Shown: positions 54,109 to 63,866, counted from the first letter of the stretch. The stretch: DNA of 64,000 bases from Dyadobacter sp. CY356 (GCF_021440195.1 NZ_JAJTSZ010000006.1:1-64000); one strand, 5' to 3'. Notes: a model not told the origin generated them from the sequence alone. Translations and numbers: made by a program.

Positions 54109-55258
54109 TATAATAATATCATCCCTTCGGGATTATAGCCGGGAGACTTCCGGATTGAAAGAATGTGATTGCGTAGGAAAACGTAGACGAAGCAGAAATG
54201 TGTCACCATTTCAAGGCTTGATTTAAAATCAAATACGCTTCTATATTTCATAACTCTTGATTTTTCGAATTAAACTTCGTAATCACGGTTTTTCGGTTAC
54301 AATCCCGAAGGGATGATATTATTATAGAAAAACCGTAACAATCCACAAACCAAAACCCTGAATGGTAGTTAAAAATCCATTTTTGTCTACAATTCTTAAG
54401 GATGACATTATTAAGAAAATCACATCATCCGAATAACCAAATCCCGAAAAGTACTTTAAATATCCATTTTACCCACAATCCCGAAGGGATGACATTATTA
54501 TAGAAAAACCGTAACAATCCACAAACCAAAACCCTGAATGGTAGTTAAAAATCCAATTTTGTCTACAATTCTGAAGGATGACATTATTAAGGAAATCACA
54601 TCATCCGAATAACCAAATCCCGAACATTACTTTGAAAATCCATTTTTACCCACAATCCCGAATGGATGATATTATTATAGAAAAACCGTAACAATCCACA
54701 AACCAAAACCCTGAATGGTAGTTAAAAATCCATTTTTGTCTACGCTTCTGAAGGATGACATTATTAAAGGAAATCATATCATCTGAATAGCCAAATCCTG
54801 AAAAGTACTTTGAAAATCCATTTCACCTACAATCTCGAAAGGATGATATTTATAGAAAAACCGTAACAATCCACAAACCAAAACCCTGAATGGTAGTTAA
54901 AAATCCATTTTTGTCTACAATCCTGAAGGATGACATTATTAAAGGAAATCATATCATCTGAATAGCCAAATCCTGGAAAGTACTTTGAAAATCCATTTTA
55001 CCCACAATTCCGAAGGGATGACATTATTATAGAAAAGCCGTAACAATCCACAAACCAAAACCCTGAATGGTAGTTAAAAATCCATTTTTGTCTACAATCC
55101 TGAAGGATGACATTATTAAAGGAAATCATATCATCTGAACAGCCAAATTCTGGAAAGTACTTTGAAAATCCATTTTACCCACAATTCCGAAGGGATGACA
55201 TTATTATAGAAAAACCGTAACAATCCACAAACCAAACCCTGAAAGGGTGACATATGAA
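54109..55258. repeat. Satellite-like higher-order tandem repeat, about 176-bp unit
   Basis: Five full units and a partial sixth start at 54301, 54477, 54654, 54831, 55006 and 55183 (spacing 176, 177, 177, 175, 177). Each unit is two related halves of about 90 and 86 bp. Half A begins AATCCCGAAGGGATGACAT and half B AATCCTGAAGGATGACAT, and both end in TTAAAAATCCATTTT- or TTTGAAAATCCATTTT-like sequence. Each half holds a GAA-loop mini-hairpin (ATCCC-GAA-GGGAT) and a second degenerate one. Left of unit 1, 54109-54138 is an inverted copy of a unit start, and the array ends with CCCTGAAAGGGTGACAT. Neighbouring units are more alike than distant ones. It is non-coding. Confidence 0.9.
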
Positions 55259-55321
55259 TTTCAATAACTCCACCTTTTATCAATCATAAATTACATTTGA
55301 AACACCTTCATAAAAAATCAA

Positions 55322-56089
55322 TTACAATATCACCAAATTTTCCCTTCGATACGCTTTCAGATCCGCACTCCCAGCTTCCAATTCCGTCACCAGATAATTG
55401 ACTTCTTCCAGATCACAAACTCTCAAACGCTGCACAGTATCCAGTTTCTCTGAAATCGTAAGGATTGCTGTTTGCTTTGATGCCTTCATCATTGCCCGCT
55501 TAACCTGAACAGTTTCCATATCTGTTTCCGTAATTCCCTCATTAAAACTGATTCCATTTGCTCCTAAAATGCACAAATCGGCATGAATATCGGCAAGACG
55601 ACTGATCACTTCTCCCCCTGAACTGATCTGGGAAGTTTTTGCAATCGTTCCTCCTACAAAAATCACTGTCGCATTGGCATGATCACAAAGCTGCAAAGCC
55701 GTTAACAAACTGACTGTAAAAAAGGTAGCTGAAATATCCATAGGAATCTGATGGATCAGTTCACTGACAGTTGTGCCTCCACCGATAACCACAAACATGT
55801 CATTTTTAATAAGTGAAACAGCTTTTTGCGCAATCGCCTGTTTTGCCGAAGCAGCATAAGCCTGCGTTGTTGAATAGTTGAATTGATAAGATTTAGATAA
55901 CGCACCACCATGCACTTTAACCAGCTTGCCAGCCTCTGATAATTCATTCAGGTCACGACGGATCGTATCCTCCGAAACATTCAGGGTGACACTTAAATCT
56001 GAGGATAATGCACGATTATGCAGATTTATCTGCTTCATGATGAGCATCTGTCTTTCTTTCTTCATCATGGAGGTCGCAGGCTGGATCAT
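55322..56089 (-). CDS. DeoR/GlpR-family transcriptional regulator
   Basis: A 255-residue regulator. HTH at about 18-50 (INLHNRALSSDLSVTLNVSEDTIRRDLNELSEAGKLVKVHGGA, split here), with the DeoR hallmark DTIRRDLNEL, and a C-terminal DeoRC sugar-phosphate sensor (VIGGGTTVSELI, LGANGISFNEGITETD). Ligand is probably a phosphorylated sugar. It is divergent from susC/susD with 210 bp between, which suggests it represses that pair. ATG 56089 is used; internal Met 8/9 (MMKKERQ) is a plausible alternative start. Confidence 0.9.
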   Translation of the reverse strand: MIQPATSMMKKERQMLIMKQINLHNRALSSDLSVTLNVSEDTIRRDLNELSEAGKLVKVHGGALSKSYQFNYSTTQAYAASAKQAIAQKAVSLIKNDMFVVIGGGTTVSELIHQIPMDISATFFTVSLLTALQLCDHANATVIFVGGTIAKTSQISSGGEVISRLADIHADLCILGANGISFNEGITETDMETVQVKRAMMKASKQTAILTISEKLDTVQRLRVCDLEEVNYLVTELEAGSADLKAYRRENLVIL

Positions 56090-56148
56090 ATGTTTAGTTA
56101 GGTAATTCTACAATAATTCTAAAAATCGATTTAATATTTTTGATAAAA

Positions 56149-56181
56149 GTATTTATAAAAAATAATCTACGGTATTTATAA
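56149..56181. promoter_or_regulatory. Direct repeats in the deoR/susC intergenic region
   Basis: GTATTTATAA occurs at 56149-56158 and again at 56172-56181 (23-bp period, about two helical turns), between the DeoR gene and susC. DeoR-family regulators often bind direct or inverted repeats of this size. Weak evidence because the area is AT-rich. Confidence 0.35.
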
Positions 56182-56299
56182 GAAATTTTATTTTTAAAAA
56201 CTTATTACAACCTATTGATATTTGAGATTCATATGCGGATATTTGTCGATATCATTGCGTTTTTCTGAGCTTTTATCACATCTCCTTAAAAAATCATTT

Positions 56300-59200
56300 A
56301 TGAGAAAAAAGGTCTATTTATCTATACACTACCTGCGGTCGGTGACTGTATTGGCAGTAGTGATGCTTGTATCGATGCAAGCCATGGCACAGTCCTATGC
56401 CATCAAAGGCAAAGTGAAGGACGGCGGCGGACAGGGCGTCCCGGGTGTTTCGGTGCTTATTAAAGGAAGTAACGTTGGTAGCGTAACGGATGCCGAAGGC
56501 GCATATTCACTGAATGCGGATTTGAAACCTGGAAATTATTCTCTGGATTTCTCTTCGATCGGATATGCATCGCTAAGTCAAAATCTCACATTAGGCTCAC
56601 AAACATCACTCGTGGTTGATGTTACGATTAAAGAATCAGTAGCCGTTCTGGACGAAGTAGTTGTAACTGGTTCAACAATCAAATCAACCCGCAGACAACT
56701 GGGAAACTCGATTAATTCTATCAGTTCAAAAGAATTGGTCAATTCCGGTTCTTCCAATTTATTTTCTGCATTGCAAGGTAAAGTTCCGGGAGCGCAGATC
56801 ACCCAAAACTCCGGAGATCCGTCCGGTGGGATGACGATCCGTCTGCGGGGTATCAAATCCTTGCAGGGAAATTCGGATCCTTTGTATGTAATTGATGGTG
56901 TAATTTTGAGCAATACTTCTGTCAACGTTTCTCAATATGCGTTGTCAGACCAGGTTGGTTCAGCTATTGTCGGAACAAACCGTATGGCCGATTTAAATCC
57001 TGCCGATATTGAATCGATGAACATTATCAACGGTGCAGCGGCCGCCGCTCAATATGGTTCACGCGCTTCAAACGGTGTGGTTTTGATCACAACAAAAAGA
57101 GGAAAAAACGGAGCTCCTCAGATAAACTTCACTACGAGTGTAAATGTGAACGAGCTTCGTAAGAAATTAAAGATCAGCACTTATGGAAAACAATTTGGCT
57201 ATTCAAGTTTACGTCTGGGAACCATTACAGGTCTAACACCAGCACAAATTGCAGCAAATCCGGGAACGACAACAACAGAAATTACCCGTGACGGTGTAAA
57301 AGCAAATCTTGCTACAAATGTAGTTGATGTACAACGTTATGATTATCAGGATGAGATTTTCAGGACAGGTGTTGGAACTGATAATGCACTTTCGATCAGT
57401 GGTGGAAACGAGAAAACGCAATATTATGCTTCTCTTTCCTACATGAAAAATCAGGGAATTGTTCAGGGAACAGATTTCCAGCGTTATGGACTTCGTGTGC
57501 GTTTGGAACAAAGACTGGCAAGCTGGGCGAAACTTTCAACCGGGATTACTTACAACAACAGTTTTTCCAATGAAAAGCCAAACGGAAACGTTTTTTACAG
57601 CCCGATCAACTCGATTAATATTACCAACAACATTTACGACATAACCAAACGTGATGCGAATGGTAATTTGCAGGCGGTGGAACCAACACGTGTAAATCCG
57701 CTGACTGTTGTTGAAGACATGAAATTTACGCAGGCTGTAAACCGTACTGTAAATGATGTTCAGCTTAATTTAACGCCTTTGAAAGGATTAAATATTGACT
57801 GGATTTTTGGTATTGATGCATTTTCTCAACTGGGAAAAAACCTGATCCCGGCATATCCCTATGCAACGATTTCAGGGCTTCCGGCAGAGCGTTATCCAAA
57901 AGGTTTTGCAGCCAATGTGAACAGCTCAACTTTCCAGTATAACAACGATATCAACATTTCCTACGAACGCGATCTGACACCGGATTTCAAATTGAATGTG
58001 GTTGCCGGAACAAGTTATCAGAACAGCAAAACAGATATTTCTGCTGCCAGCGGACAAAATCTTGCACCCTTTATCCAGACTGTAAGTGGCGCCGCAAGTA
58101 CAACCGTGAAAGCCAATTATACTTTGGACCAGTTTGATCTTTTCGGGATTTTCGGACAAGCGACTTTTGGTTATAAAAACCTGGCATTTATCACCGGAGC
58201 TGTCCGCAGTGACCGTTCTTCTAAATTCTCCTCGTCACAATCACACCAGACTTACCCTAAATTCAGTGCCAGTTTTATTCCTTCCGATCTTGACTTCTGG
58301 TCAAAAGGTGGTTTGGGCAAAGTTGTCAATACTGCTAAACTTCGTTATTCATGGGGTAAATCCGGTAACATGACTGGTATTGGAAGTTATGACCGTTTCT
58401 GGCAGTATAATTCTGTTCCTTTTTTAGGTCAGAATACGATTTTACCAAGCGGCACTTTGGCTAATCAAAATGTGCGCCCTGAATTCATGACTGAAAATGA
58501 AGGCGGTCTTGACCTTACTTTCCTGAATAACAAACTGACATTGGGATTAACAGCATACAAGCAAAAAATCACCGATCTGGTCGTGAATCGTGTTTTAGCC
58601 GCCACAAGCGGTGGTACGAGTGCCATCGACAATGTGGGTGAAATGCAGAATAAAGGTTATGAGGTAAGTTTGGGTTATACACCCATCCAAACGAAGGATT
58701 TCACTTGGGATGTAAGTGTGATTTACAGCCAGAACCGCAATAAAATTATCAAATTGGGAAGTCCGCTAATTCTTCAAAACACGGTTTCCGGTGCTCCTTC
58801 TTATCTGATTGAAGGACAGGCTGCAAGTGTATTTTATGGAACATTTTTTGCCCGGAACGAAGACGGAAGTCAAAAATTGACAACTCAGGGTTTACCTCAA
58901 TCTCAAAAAGGTGTTCAATCGGCAACGGATCCTTTGGCTTACACGCCTTCACCAGAAAATGGGCAGGGACAACCTACTACCAATACTACCGTTCGAAAAA
59001 TAATAGGAAATCCTAACCCGAAATGGACTGGTTCTTTTGTAAACAATATTACTTACAAACGCATCGGCTTCCGTTTCCTTCTGGATGCGGTTCAGGGTAT
59101 GCAGGTATTCAACGCTGACCGTCGCACGCGTCAGGGTGTTGGTATTGGCGATTATTCTGAAAAAGAACTGAAAGGCGAGCTGCCACGCGGTTATGTTTAT

Positions 59201-59473
59201 TCGATCTATAACACAGAAGAATGGCGGGTTGATAATGCTTCTTTCGTGAAACTTCGTGAGATCAGCATTTCTTATTCTTTGCCAAACATTTTGAAAAATG
59301 TGAAAAACATAAACGTAGCACTTTCCGGGCGCAACCTTATTTCATGGGATAAATACGATGGTTATGATCCCGAAACAAATGCTGGCGGTAATAGTGATTT
59401 ATTGCGTGGTGTGGATTTTGGAAACGTACCTATTCCGCGCACTTATCAGGTGAAAATTTCTGCCAGTTTTTAA
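56300..59473 (+). CDS. SusC/RagA-family TonB-linked outer-membrane transporter
   Basis: A 1057-residue nutrient importer. Start is ATG 56300 (MRKKVYLSIHYLRSV), as an in-frame TTG at 56222 has no merit. Signal peptide ends AMAQ. Next come a CarboxypepD_reg-like domain (about 23-105; IKGKVKDGGGQGVPGVSVLI), the TonB-box/plug region (VLDEVVVTG...), and a 22-strand barrel ending in FGNVPIPRTYQVKISASF. It pairs with the SusD lipoprotein 27 bp downstream and takes up oligosaccharides or peptides. No glycan-degrading enzyme is adjacent, so the ligand is unknown. Confidence 0.95.
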   Translation: MRKKVYLSIHYLRSVTVLAVVMLVSMQAMAQSYAIKGKVKDGGGQGVPGVSVLIKGSNVGSVTDAEGAYSLNADLKPGNYSLDFSSIGYASLSQNLTLGSQTSLVVDVTIKESVAVLDEVVVTGSTIKSTRRQLGNSINSISSKELVNSGSSNLFSALQGKVPGAQITQNSGDPSGGMTIRLRGIKSLQGNSDPLYVIDGVILSNTSVNVSQYALSDQVGSAIVGTNRMADLNPADIESMNIINGAAAAAQYGSRASNGVVLITTKRGKNGAPQINFTTSVNVNELRKKLKISTYGKQFGYSSLRLGTITGLTPAQIAANPGTTTTEITRDGVKANLATNVVDVQRYDYQDEIFRTGVGTDNALSISGGNEKTQYYASLSYMKNQGIVQGTDFQRYGLRVRLEQRLASWAKLSTGITYNNSFSNEKPNGNVFYSPINSINITNNIYDITKRDANGNLQAVEPTRVNPLTVVEDMKFTQAVNRTVNDVQLNLTPLKGLNIDWIFGIDAFSQLGKNLIPAYPYATISGLPAERYPKGFAANVNSSTFQYNNDINISYERDLTPDFKLNVVAGTSYQNSKTDISAASGQNLAPFIQTVSGAASTTVKANYTLDQFDLFGIFGQATFGYKNLAFITGAVRSDRSSKFSSSQSHQTYPKFSASFIPSDLDFWSKGGLGKVVNTAKLRYSWGKSGNMTGIGSYDRFWQYNSVPFLGQNTILPSGTLANQNVRPEFMTENEGGLDLTFLNNKLTLGLTAYKQKITDLVVNRVLAATSGGTSAIDNVGEMQNKGYEVSLGYTPIQTKDFTWDVSVIYSQNRNKIIKLGSPLILQNTVSGAPSYLIEGQAASVFYGTFFARNEDGSQKLTTQGLPQSQKGVQSATDPLAYTPSPENGQGQPTTNTTVRKIIGNPNPKWTGSFVNNITYKRIGFRFLLDAVQGMQVFNADRRTRQGVGIGDYSEKELKGELPRGYVYSIYNTEEWRVDNASFVKLREISISYSLPNILKNVKNINVALSGRNLISWDKYDGYDPETNAGGNSDLLRGVDFGNVPIPRTYQVKISASF

Positions 59474-59500
59474 TTTGCTCATTAATACAATCTTATTGAC

Positions 59501-60781
59501 ATGAAAAAAACACTTATATATACAATTCTGGCATCAGGGATTCTGACTTTCAGTTCCTGCGAGCAAAAAGAATTTCTCAACCCAAGCGCGGCCAGCGAAA
59601 CGCAGGTGGTAAACGATGTCTACGGACTTGTAGCCCTTGCAAACGGCTTGCAATACCGTTATAGCGTTGGCGGCGGCGGTGTTGTTTATACCATGATTTC
59701 TGCCAACGGACTTACTACAAAGGAATTGCTTGTATTAAATGCCGGTAACACAGATCTTGATTTGCTCAGCAAAGGTTCGGGAAACGTGCAGGGCAGCAAT
59801 GCTGTGATAACATCACTTTGGGCACAAAGTCATTTAACAAAATCCAATGCTGATATTATTCTGAAAAATATTGATAAAGCGGGCGATCCTGCTTTAAAAA
59901 GTGGAATCCTGGCTTATGCATCCATTTTCAGAGCTTTGGCTTTGGGTGATCTGGCCGAGTTTTGGCAGCAGGCTCCGATTGGAACCGGAACAAATATCGC
60001 TTTTAACACGCGTGAAGAGGTTTTAAAAGAAGCGGTTACTACATTGGAAACAGCAGCAGCTTCTATTGCTACAACGCCACCTTCCACTGATTTTACAACA
60101 CGTGTTGTTAACAGCATCGATATGTCCAATACAATCCAGGCTTTAATCGCACGTTACAGCACGATGCTGGGAGATTATGACAAAGCCCTGACAGCAGCAA
60201 ACAAAGTTGACCTGACGAAAAAATCAGCTTTCAATTATGATGATGTAAGTCAGAACCCTATTTTCTTCAGCTCATTTGGAAACAGAAATGTAACCGAGCC
60301 GATCAGTACCGCCCTTGGTTTGCCGGATGCATTAAAACCGGATGCTGCCGACAAACGTGTAAACTTTTACACGCAAACTGCTGCGCCTACAAAGAATTTA
60401 GGTACCGGCTTTTTCACAGCCAACACTGCCCAAATTCCCGTTTATTTGCCGGGAGAAGTAACTTTGATCAAGGCAGAAGCATTGGCGAGAAAAGGCACCA
60501 TCGCTTCGGCTATTGCTGAATTGGATAAAGTACGTACAAAAACAACGGATGTATGGGGAATCGGTGCTGGTTTGCCTGCTTATTCAGGTGAAACAGATGC
60601 AGCTTCGGTTCTGACTGAGATTTACAGAAACCGTTGTATTGAATTGTTTATGTCAGGTTTGAAGCTTGAAGACAGCCGCCGTTTTGGTCGCCCTGCTTCG
60701 GAGCGCAACCGCGACTGGTATCCTTACCCAACCAACGAACGACAGAATAATACAAGTACTCCGGCAGATCCGGCAAATTAG
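59501..60781 (+). CDS. RagB/SusD-family nutrient-binding lipoprotein
   Basis: A 426-residue outer-membrane lipoprotein (lipobox FSSC, Cys20) forming the lid of the SusC transporter. The TPR-like SusD fold is inferred from the helical N-terminal half (NGLQYRYSVGGGG, AQSHLTKSNADIILKNI) and the C-terminal EIYRNRCIELFMSGLKLEDSRRFGR, a hallmark near the end of SusD proteins. It is shorter than typical SusD proteins (500-600), matching a smaller ligand-binding subgroup. A strong terminator follows. Confidence 0.93.
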   Translation: MKKTLIYTILASGILTFSSCEQKEFLNPSAASETQVVNDVYGLVALANGLQYRYSVGGGGVVYTMISANGLTTKELLVLNAGNTDLDLLSKGSGNVQGSNAVITSLWAQSHLTKSNADIILKNIDKAGDPALKSGILAYASIFRALALGDLAEFWQQAPIGTGTNIAFNTREEVLKEAVTTLETAAASIATTPPSTDFTTRVVNSIDMSNTIQALIARYSTMLGDYDKALTAANKVDLTKKSAFNYDDVSQNPIFFSSFGNRNVTEPISTALGLPDALKPDAADKRVNFYTQTAAPTKNLGTGFFTANTAQIPVYLPGEVTLIKAEALARKGTIASAIAELDKVRTKTTDVWGIGAGLPAYSGETDAASVLTEIYRNRCIELFMSGLKLEDSRRFGRPASERNRDWYPYPTNERQNNTSTPADPAN

Positions 60782-60799
60782 TTTTGGACGATAAAAAGC

Positions 60800-60840
60800 A
60801 AATGCCAGAATCAGGATTTCTCCCGGTTCTGGCATTTTTC
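60800..60840 (+). terminator. Intrinsic terminator of susC-susD
   Basis: AAATGCCAGAA (60800-60810) and TTCTGGCATTT (60827-60837) form an 11-bp perfect stem and are followed by a T-run. Confidence 0.9.
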
Positions 60841-61283
60841 TTTTCCCCTATATGGGACAATTCTAACGTGATTTTATTTTCATGGCTTTTTGATAAACGG
60901 GTTGCGGTTTGAAGAATAGTGGTCCCGACAATGATCAGAACCACTATTGTATTACCAGCAACCTATCCAGTATGATTCTGAATGAAATCTCAATGTACGT
61001 TAAACAGTTAAAAATGAATGCCAAGATATAAGTAATTCATAATCAACTATTTAAAATAATTTATTATCCATGTAATGTTCGATTGCGAACAGTTTTGTTC
61101 GGTTTTAAAAATACAATGCTGCAATATTTAAAGCTTGACAACACCAAATTCCGATTCAGGGAATAAATTCCCGGCGATAATGTCGGTCATACCGATGGCT
61201 TTTCTATTTAAAAGAATTCGATATCAGCTAAATTTCATCATAGCAAAATCAGATGTTGAATAATGCCAGGTGGTCATCTATAC
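60841..61283. other. Intergenic stretch without a gene
   Basis: AT-rich spacer between convergent genes. Only notable item: CGAACAGTTTTGTTCG (61086-61101), a perfect palindrome of 6-bp arms similar to one in front of the permease gene (63838-63852). No reading frame is supported. Confidence 0.5.
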
Positions 61284-61322
61284 AAAAACGGTTTTACCAG
61301 ATTTTCAATCTGGCAAAACCGC
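61284..61322 (-). terminator. Intrinsic terminator of the MacB-type permease gene
   Basis: CGGTTTTACCAGATT and AATCTGGCAAAACCG pair with one mismatch around TTC; read on the minus strand a T-run follows (CCGTTTTTGT). Confidence 0.88.
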
Positions 61323-61346
61323 GTAACTAACAGATCAGGTTTAAAC

Positions 61347-63740
61347 TTATTCCGATTTCAGTGATTTAACAGGATCCATCAATGCAGCGCTGACAGACCG
61401 GTATCCGACGGTCAGTGCAGCAATCAATAATGTGGCCCCGATGGCCAGCAGGAAAATCCCCGCTCCTATTTCTTCCCTGTATTTAAAATCCTGTAACCAG
61501 CCATTCATTACCCACCAGGCCAATGGTGCGGCAATGACAAATGCGATGAATAACAACCGAATAAATTCTTTTCCAAACATCCAGACGATATTTCCTATAC
61601 TTGCTCCCAAAACTTTCCGGACTCCAATTTCCTTGGTTTTCTGAGCGGCCATGAAAGAAACCAGACCGTATAATCCCAGACAGCCAATGAAAATGGCGAC
61701 ACCGGCAAAGAACTGGATCAATTTCAACATAATATCATCCAGGGCGTAAAATTCAGCAATTTTATCATCCAGAAAAGCTGACTTAAATACGTATTCCGGG
61801 TATGTTTCACTCCATATTTTTTCAATAGCAGCCATCGTCGGTTTCATGTTGGCCATATTAACATTGACCGCATAATTCCGGTAACCCGTATAATTTGCCA
61901 TGATACAAATTGGATCGATGTTGCTCCTGAAAGAATAGTTATAAAAATCTTTTACAACGCCAACAACCCTTGCTTTTTGGGTATTTCCATTGATACTTAT
62001 CAGTTTGCCCAGAATTTCATCTGCCGATTTCAGTTTAAGTTTTTTTACCAAAGTCTCATTTACAACAAACTCTCGCAAAGTATCAGACGGCATAATATTA
62101 CGGCCAGCAACCAGTTTCAAGCCAAAGGTTTTCAAATACTGATCGTCAGCACTTTTCATATTAATGCCAAATTGTTCGTCCTCAGCACGCGCATCGTATC
62201 GCAGACCGGTTGTATTGTTGGAACTAGCGGCGGGCGCATTAAAACAGAATGTTCCGGATTTCACACCGGGAAGTTCAGTGATCCTGGATTTTAGCGTGCT
62301 CATTTTCGCAAGATCATTGACAGGAAGCGGCATCATCACCATGGCATCCTTATTAAACCCAAGATCCGATTGTTTTGAAAAACGCATCTGGTTTGCAATG
62401 ACGATGGTGCCGATGATCAGGATCTGTGAAATCGCAAATTGTGTCACAACCAGCCCTCTTCTCAACGTAAAGCCACCAGCACTTTTTTGGGATATTTTTC
62501 CCTTCAATGCTAAAATTGGCTGGAAACCTGCCAGAATTAATCCGGGATAAGAGCCTGAAAAGAAGGTTACCGTCACAACTAAACCTAATAAAAACAAAAT
62601 CAAGGTGATATCTGAAATCAGGGAAATAGTTAAATGCGCTTTGAATAGTTCATTTACATAAGGTAAGGCGATGTACGACAAAATCAGCCCGATCAGCAAC
62701 GCGAAAAATGTGATCAAAGCCGTTTCTGAAATAAATTGCCAGAAAAGCTGTGATTTCAAACTGCCTAAAACTTTCCTGACACCGATTTCTTTCGAACGAC
62801 TTAATGCCTGAGCCGTAGCCAGATTAACAAAATTTACACAAGCCGTTACGATCAGGAAAATGCCAATAAAAGTCAACGCCCAAAGGTTTTTCTTTTCCAT
62901 ATACCCACCCAATTCTGCATTGAAATGGATATCAGAAAGCGGTTGAAGCTTGAATTGCCAGCCGGGCGCATCCTTTGCTGAGTAATATTTTTTAGAAATG
63001 AGTGGAAGTGACTTCTCAACAGTGGCCTGAGCAACGCCCTCTTTCAGTAAAACGAAACAGTTTGATCCTGAATAAACGCCCATCCAGCTATCGTCCTTTG
63101 CTATCCATGGATTTTCGTCTTTCAGATTTTCATAGGGAAGATAAATTTCCTGATTCCGGTCTGTATTGACAGGAATATCTTTTAAAATGCCGGTAATTTT
63201 ATAGTTCGTCTCATTATTGATCCGGATGAGCTGACCAATGGCATTTGTCTTTCCAAAATATTTCTCAGCAATTTTTTCGGTAACAATGGCGGTATTGGGC
63301 TCTAACAATGCTGTTTTTCTATCCCCTTCCAACAATGGAAAATTCATGATATCAAAAAACTCCGGCTCTGCATAAGCCACCCCGTTTTCTTCTTCAAATT
63401 TTTTGTTGTCTTTGGAGCCCGGAAGAGAAATCAGCTGGTCGCCATATGCTATAACCCTGGCCGTTTTTTCAGCAAAAGCGAAATCGTTACGAAATGCTTT
63501 TCCCAGCGGACTTGGTACACCACTTTCCAGACTGACCGTTTCATTATGAAACTCCGTCAACATCCGGTATACACGGTCAGAATTTGGATGGAAATTATCA
63601 AAACTCAAATGATACCTGACCAGCGTGAAAATCAGGATGGCACAGGTGATACCCAAAGCCAAACCCAACACATTGATAAAAGCGTAGGCTTTACTTCTTT
63701 GTAAATTTCTGAGCGCGATTTTAAAATAGTTTTTCAGCAT
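61347..63740 (-). CDS. MacB/FtsX-type ABC permease (duplicated core)
   Basis: A 797-residue inner-membrane protein: N-terminal LKNYFKIALRNLQRSKAYAFINVLGLALGITCAILIF-like TM1 (split here), a MacB periplasmic core domain (about 50-245), a first three-helix FtsX block (about 285-430; ALSRSKEIGVRKVLGS), then a second TM/core/FtsX block (about 430-797; AAQKTKEIGVRKVLGASIG). The two KEIGVRKVLG repeats show an internal duplication typical of Bacteroidota bacitracin/macrolide-type exporters or antimicrobial peptide permeases. No ATPase adjacent. Palindromes upstream (63796-63810, 63828-63852) suggest regulation. Confidence 0.9.
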   Translation of the reverse strand: MLKNYFKIALRNLQRSKAYAFINVLGLALGITCAILIFTLVRYHLSFDNFHPNSDRVYRMLTEFHNETVSLESGVPSPLGKAFRNDFAFAEKTARVIAYGDQLISLPGSKDNKKFEEENGVAYAEPEFFDIMNFPLLEGDRKTALLEPNTAIVTEKIAEKYFGKTNAIGQLIRINNETNYKITGILKDIPVNTDRNQEIYLPYENLKDENPWIAKDDSWMGVYSGSNCFVLLKEGVAQATVEKSLPLISKKYYSAKDAPGWQFKLQPLSDIHFNAELGGYMEKKNLWALTFIGIFLIVTACVNFVNLATAQALSRSKEIGVRKVLGSLKSQLFWQFISETALITFFALLIGLILSYIALPYVNELFKAHLTISLISDITLILFLLGLVVTVTFFSGSYPGLILAGFQPILALKGKISQKSAGGFTLRRGLVVTQFAISQILIIGTIVIANQMRFSKQSDLGFNKDAMVMMPLPVNDLAKMSTLKSRITELPGVKSGTFCFNAPAASSNNTTGLRYDARAEDEQFGINMKSADDQYLKTFGLKLVAGRNIMPSDTLREFVVNETLVKKLKLKSADEILGKLISINGNTQKARVVGVVKDFYNYSFRSNIDPICIMANYTGYRNYAVNVNMANMKPTMAAIEKIWSETYPEYVFKSAFLDDKIAEFYALDDIMLKLIQFFAGVAIFIGCLGLYGLVSFMAAQKTKEIGVRKVLGASIGNIVWMFGKEFIRLLFIAFVIAAPLAWWVMNGWLQDFKYREEIGAGIFLLAIGATLLIAALTVGYRSVSAALMDPVKSLKSE

Positions 63741-63795
63741 AACTTTAGAGTGATTACAAAGCCAATATCGAAAAAACTATTCCATTTTAACTATT

Positions 63796-63852
63796 ATCTG
63801 ATTATCAGATACTTAACCAAATTAAGGTGTTCAATATCGAACAATTTGTTCA
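63796..63852. promoter_or_regulatory. Palindromic operator candidates upstream of the permease gene
   Basis: ATCTGATTATCAGAT (63796-63810) is a perfect palindrome with 6-bp arms. TGTTCAATATCGAACA followed by ATTTGTTCA gives three alternating half-sites (TGTTC 63828-63832, GAACA 63839-63843, TGTTC 63847-63851). The CGAACA-x-TGTTC unit recurs at 61086-61101. The arrangement is consistent with a dimeric regulator such as a response regulator; no such gene is in the window. Confidence 0.5.
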
Positions 63853-63866
63853 GTGACGGACGATTT

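Noticed and set aside
54301..55258. CRISPR or guide-RNA-type array
   Set aside because: The whole 176-bp unit is repeated, with no unique spacers between short identical repeats, and no cas or nuclease gene is adjacent.
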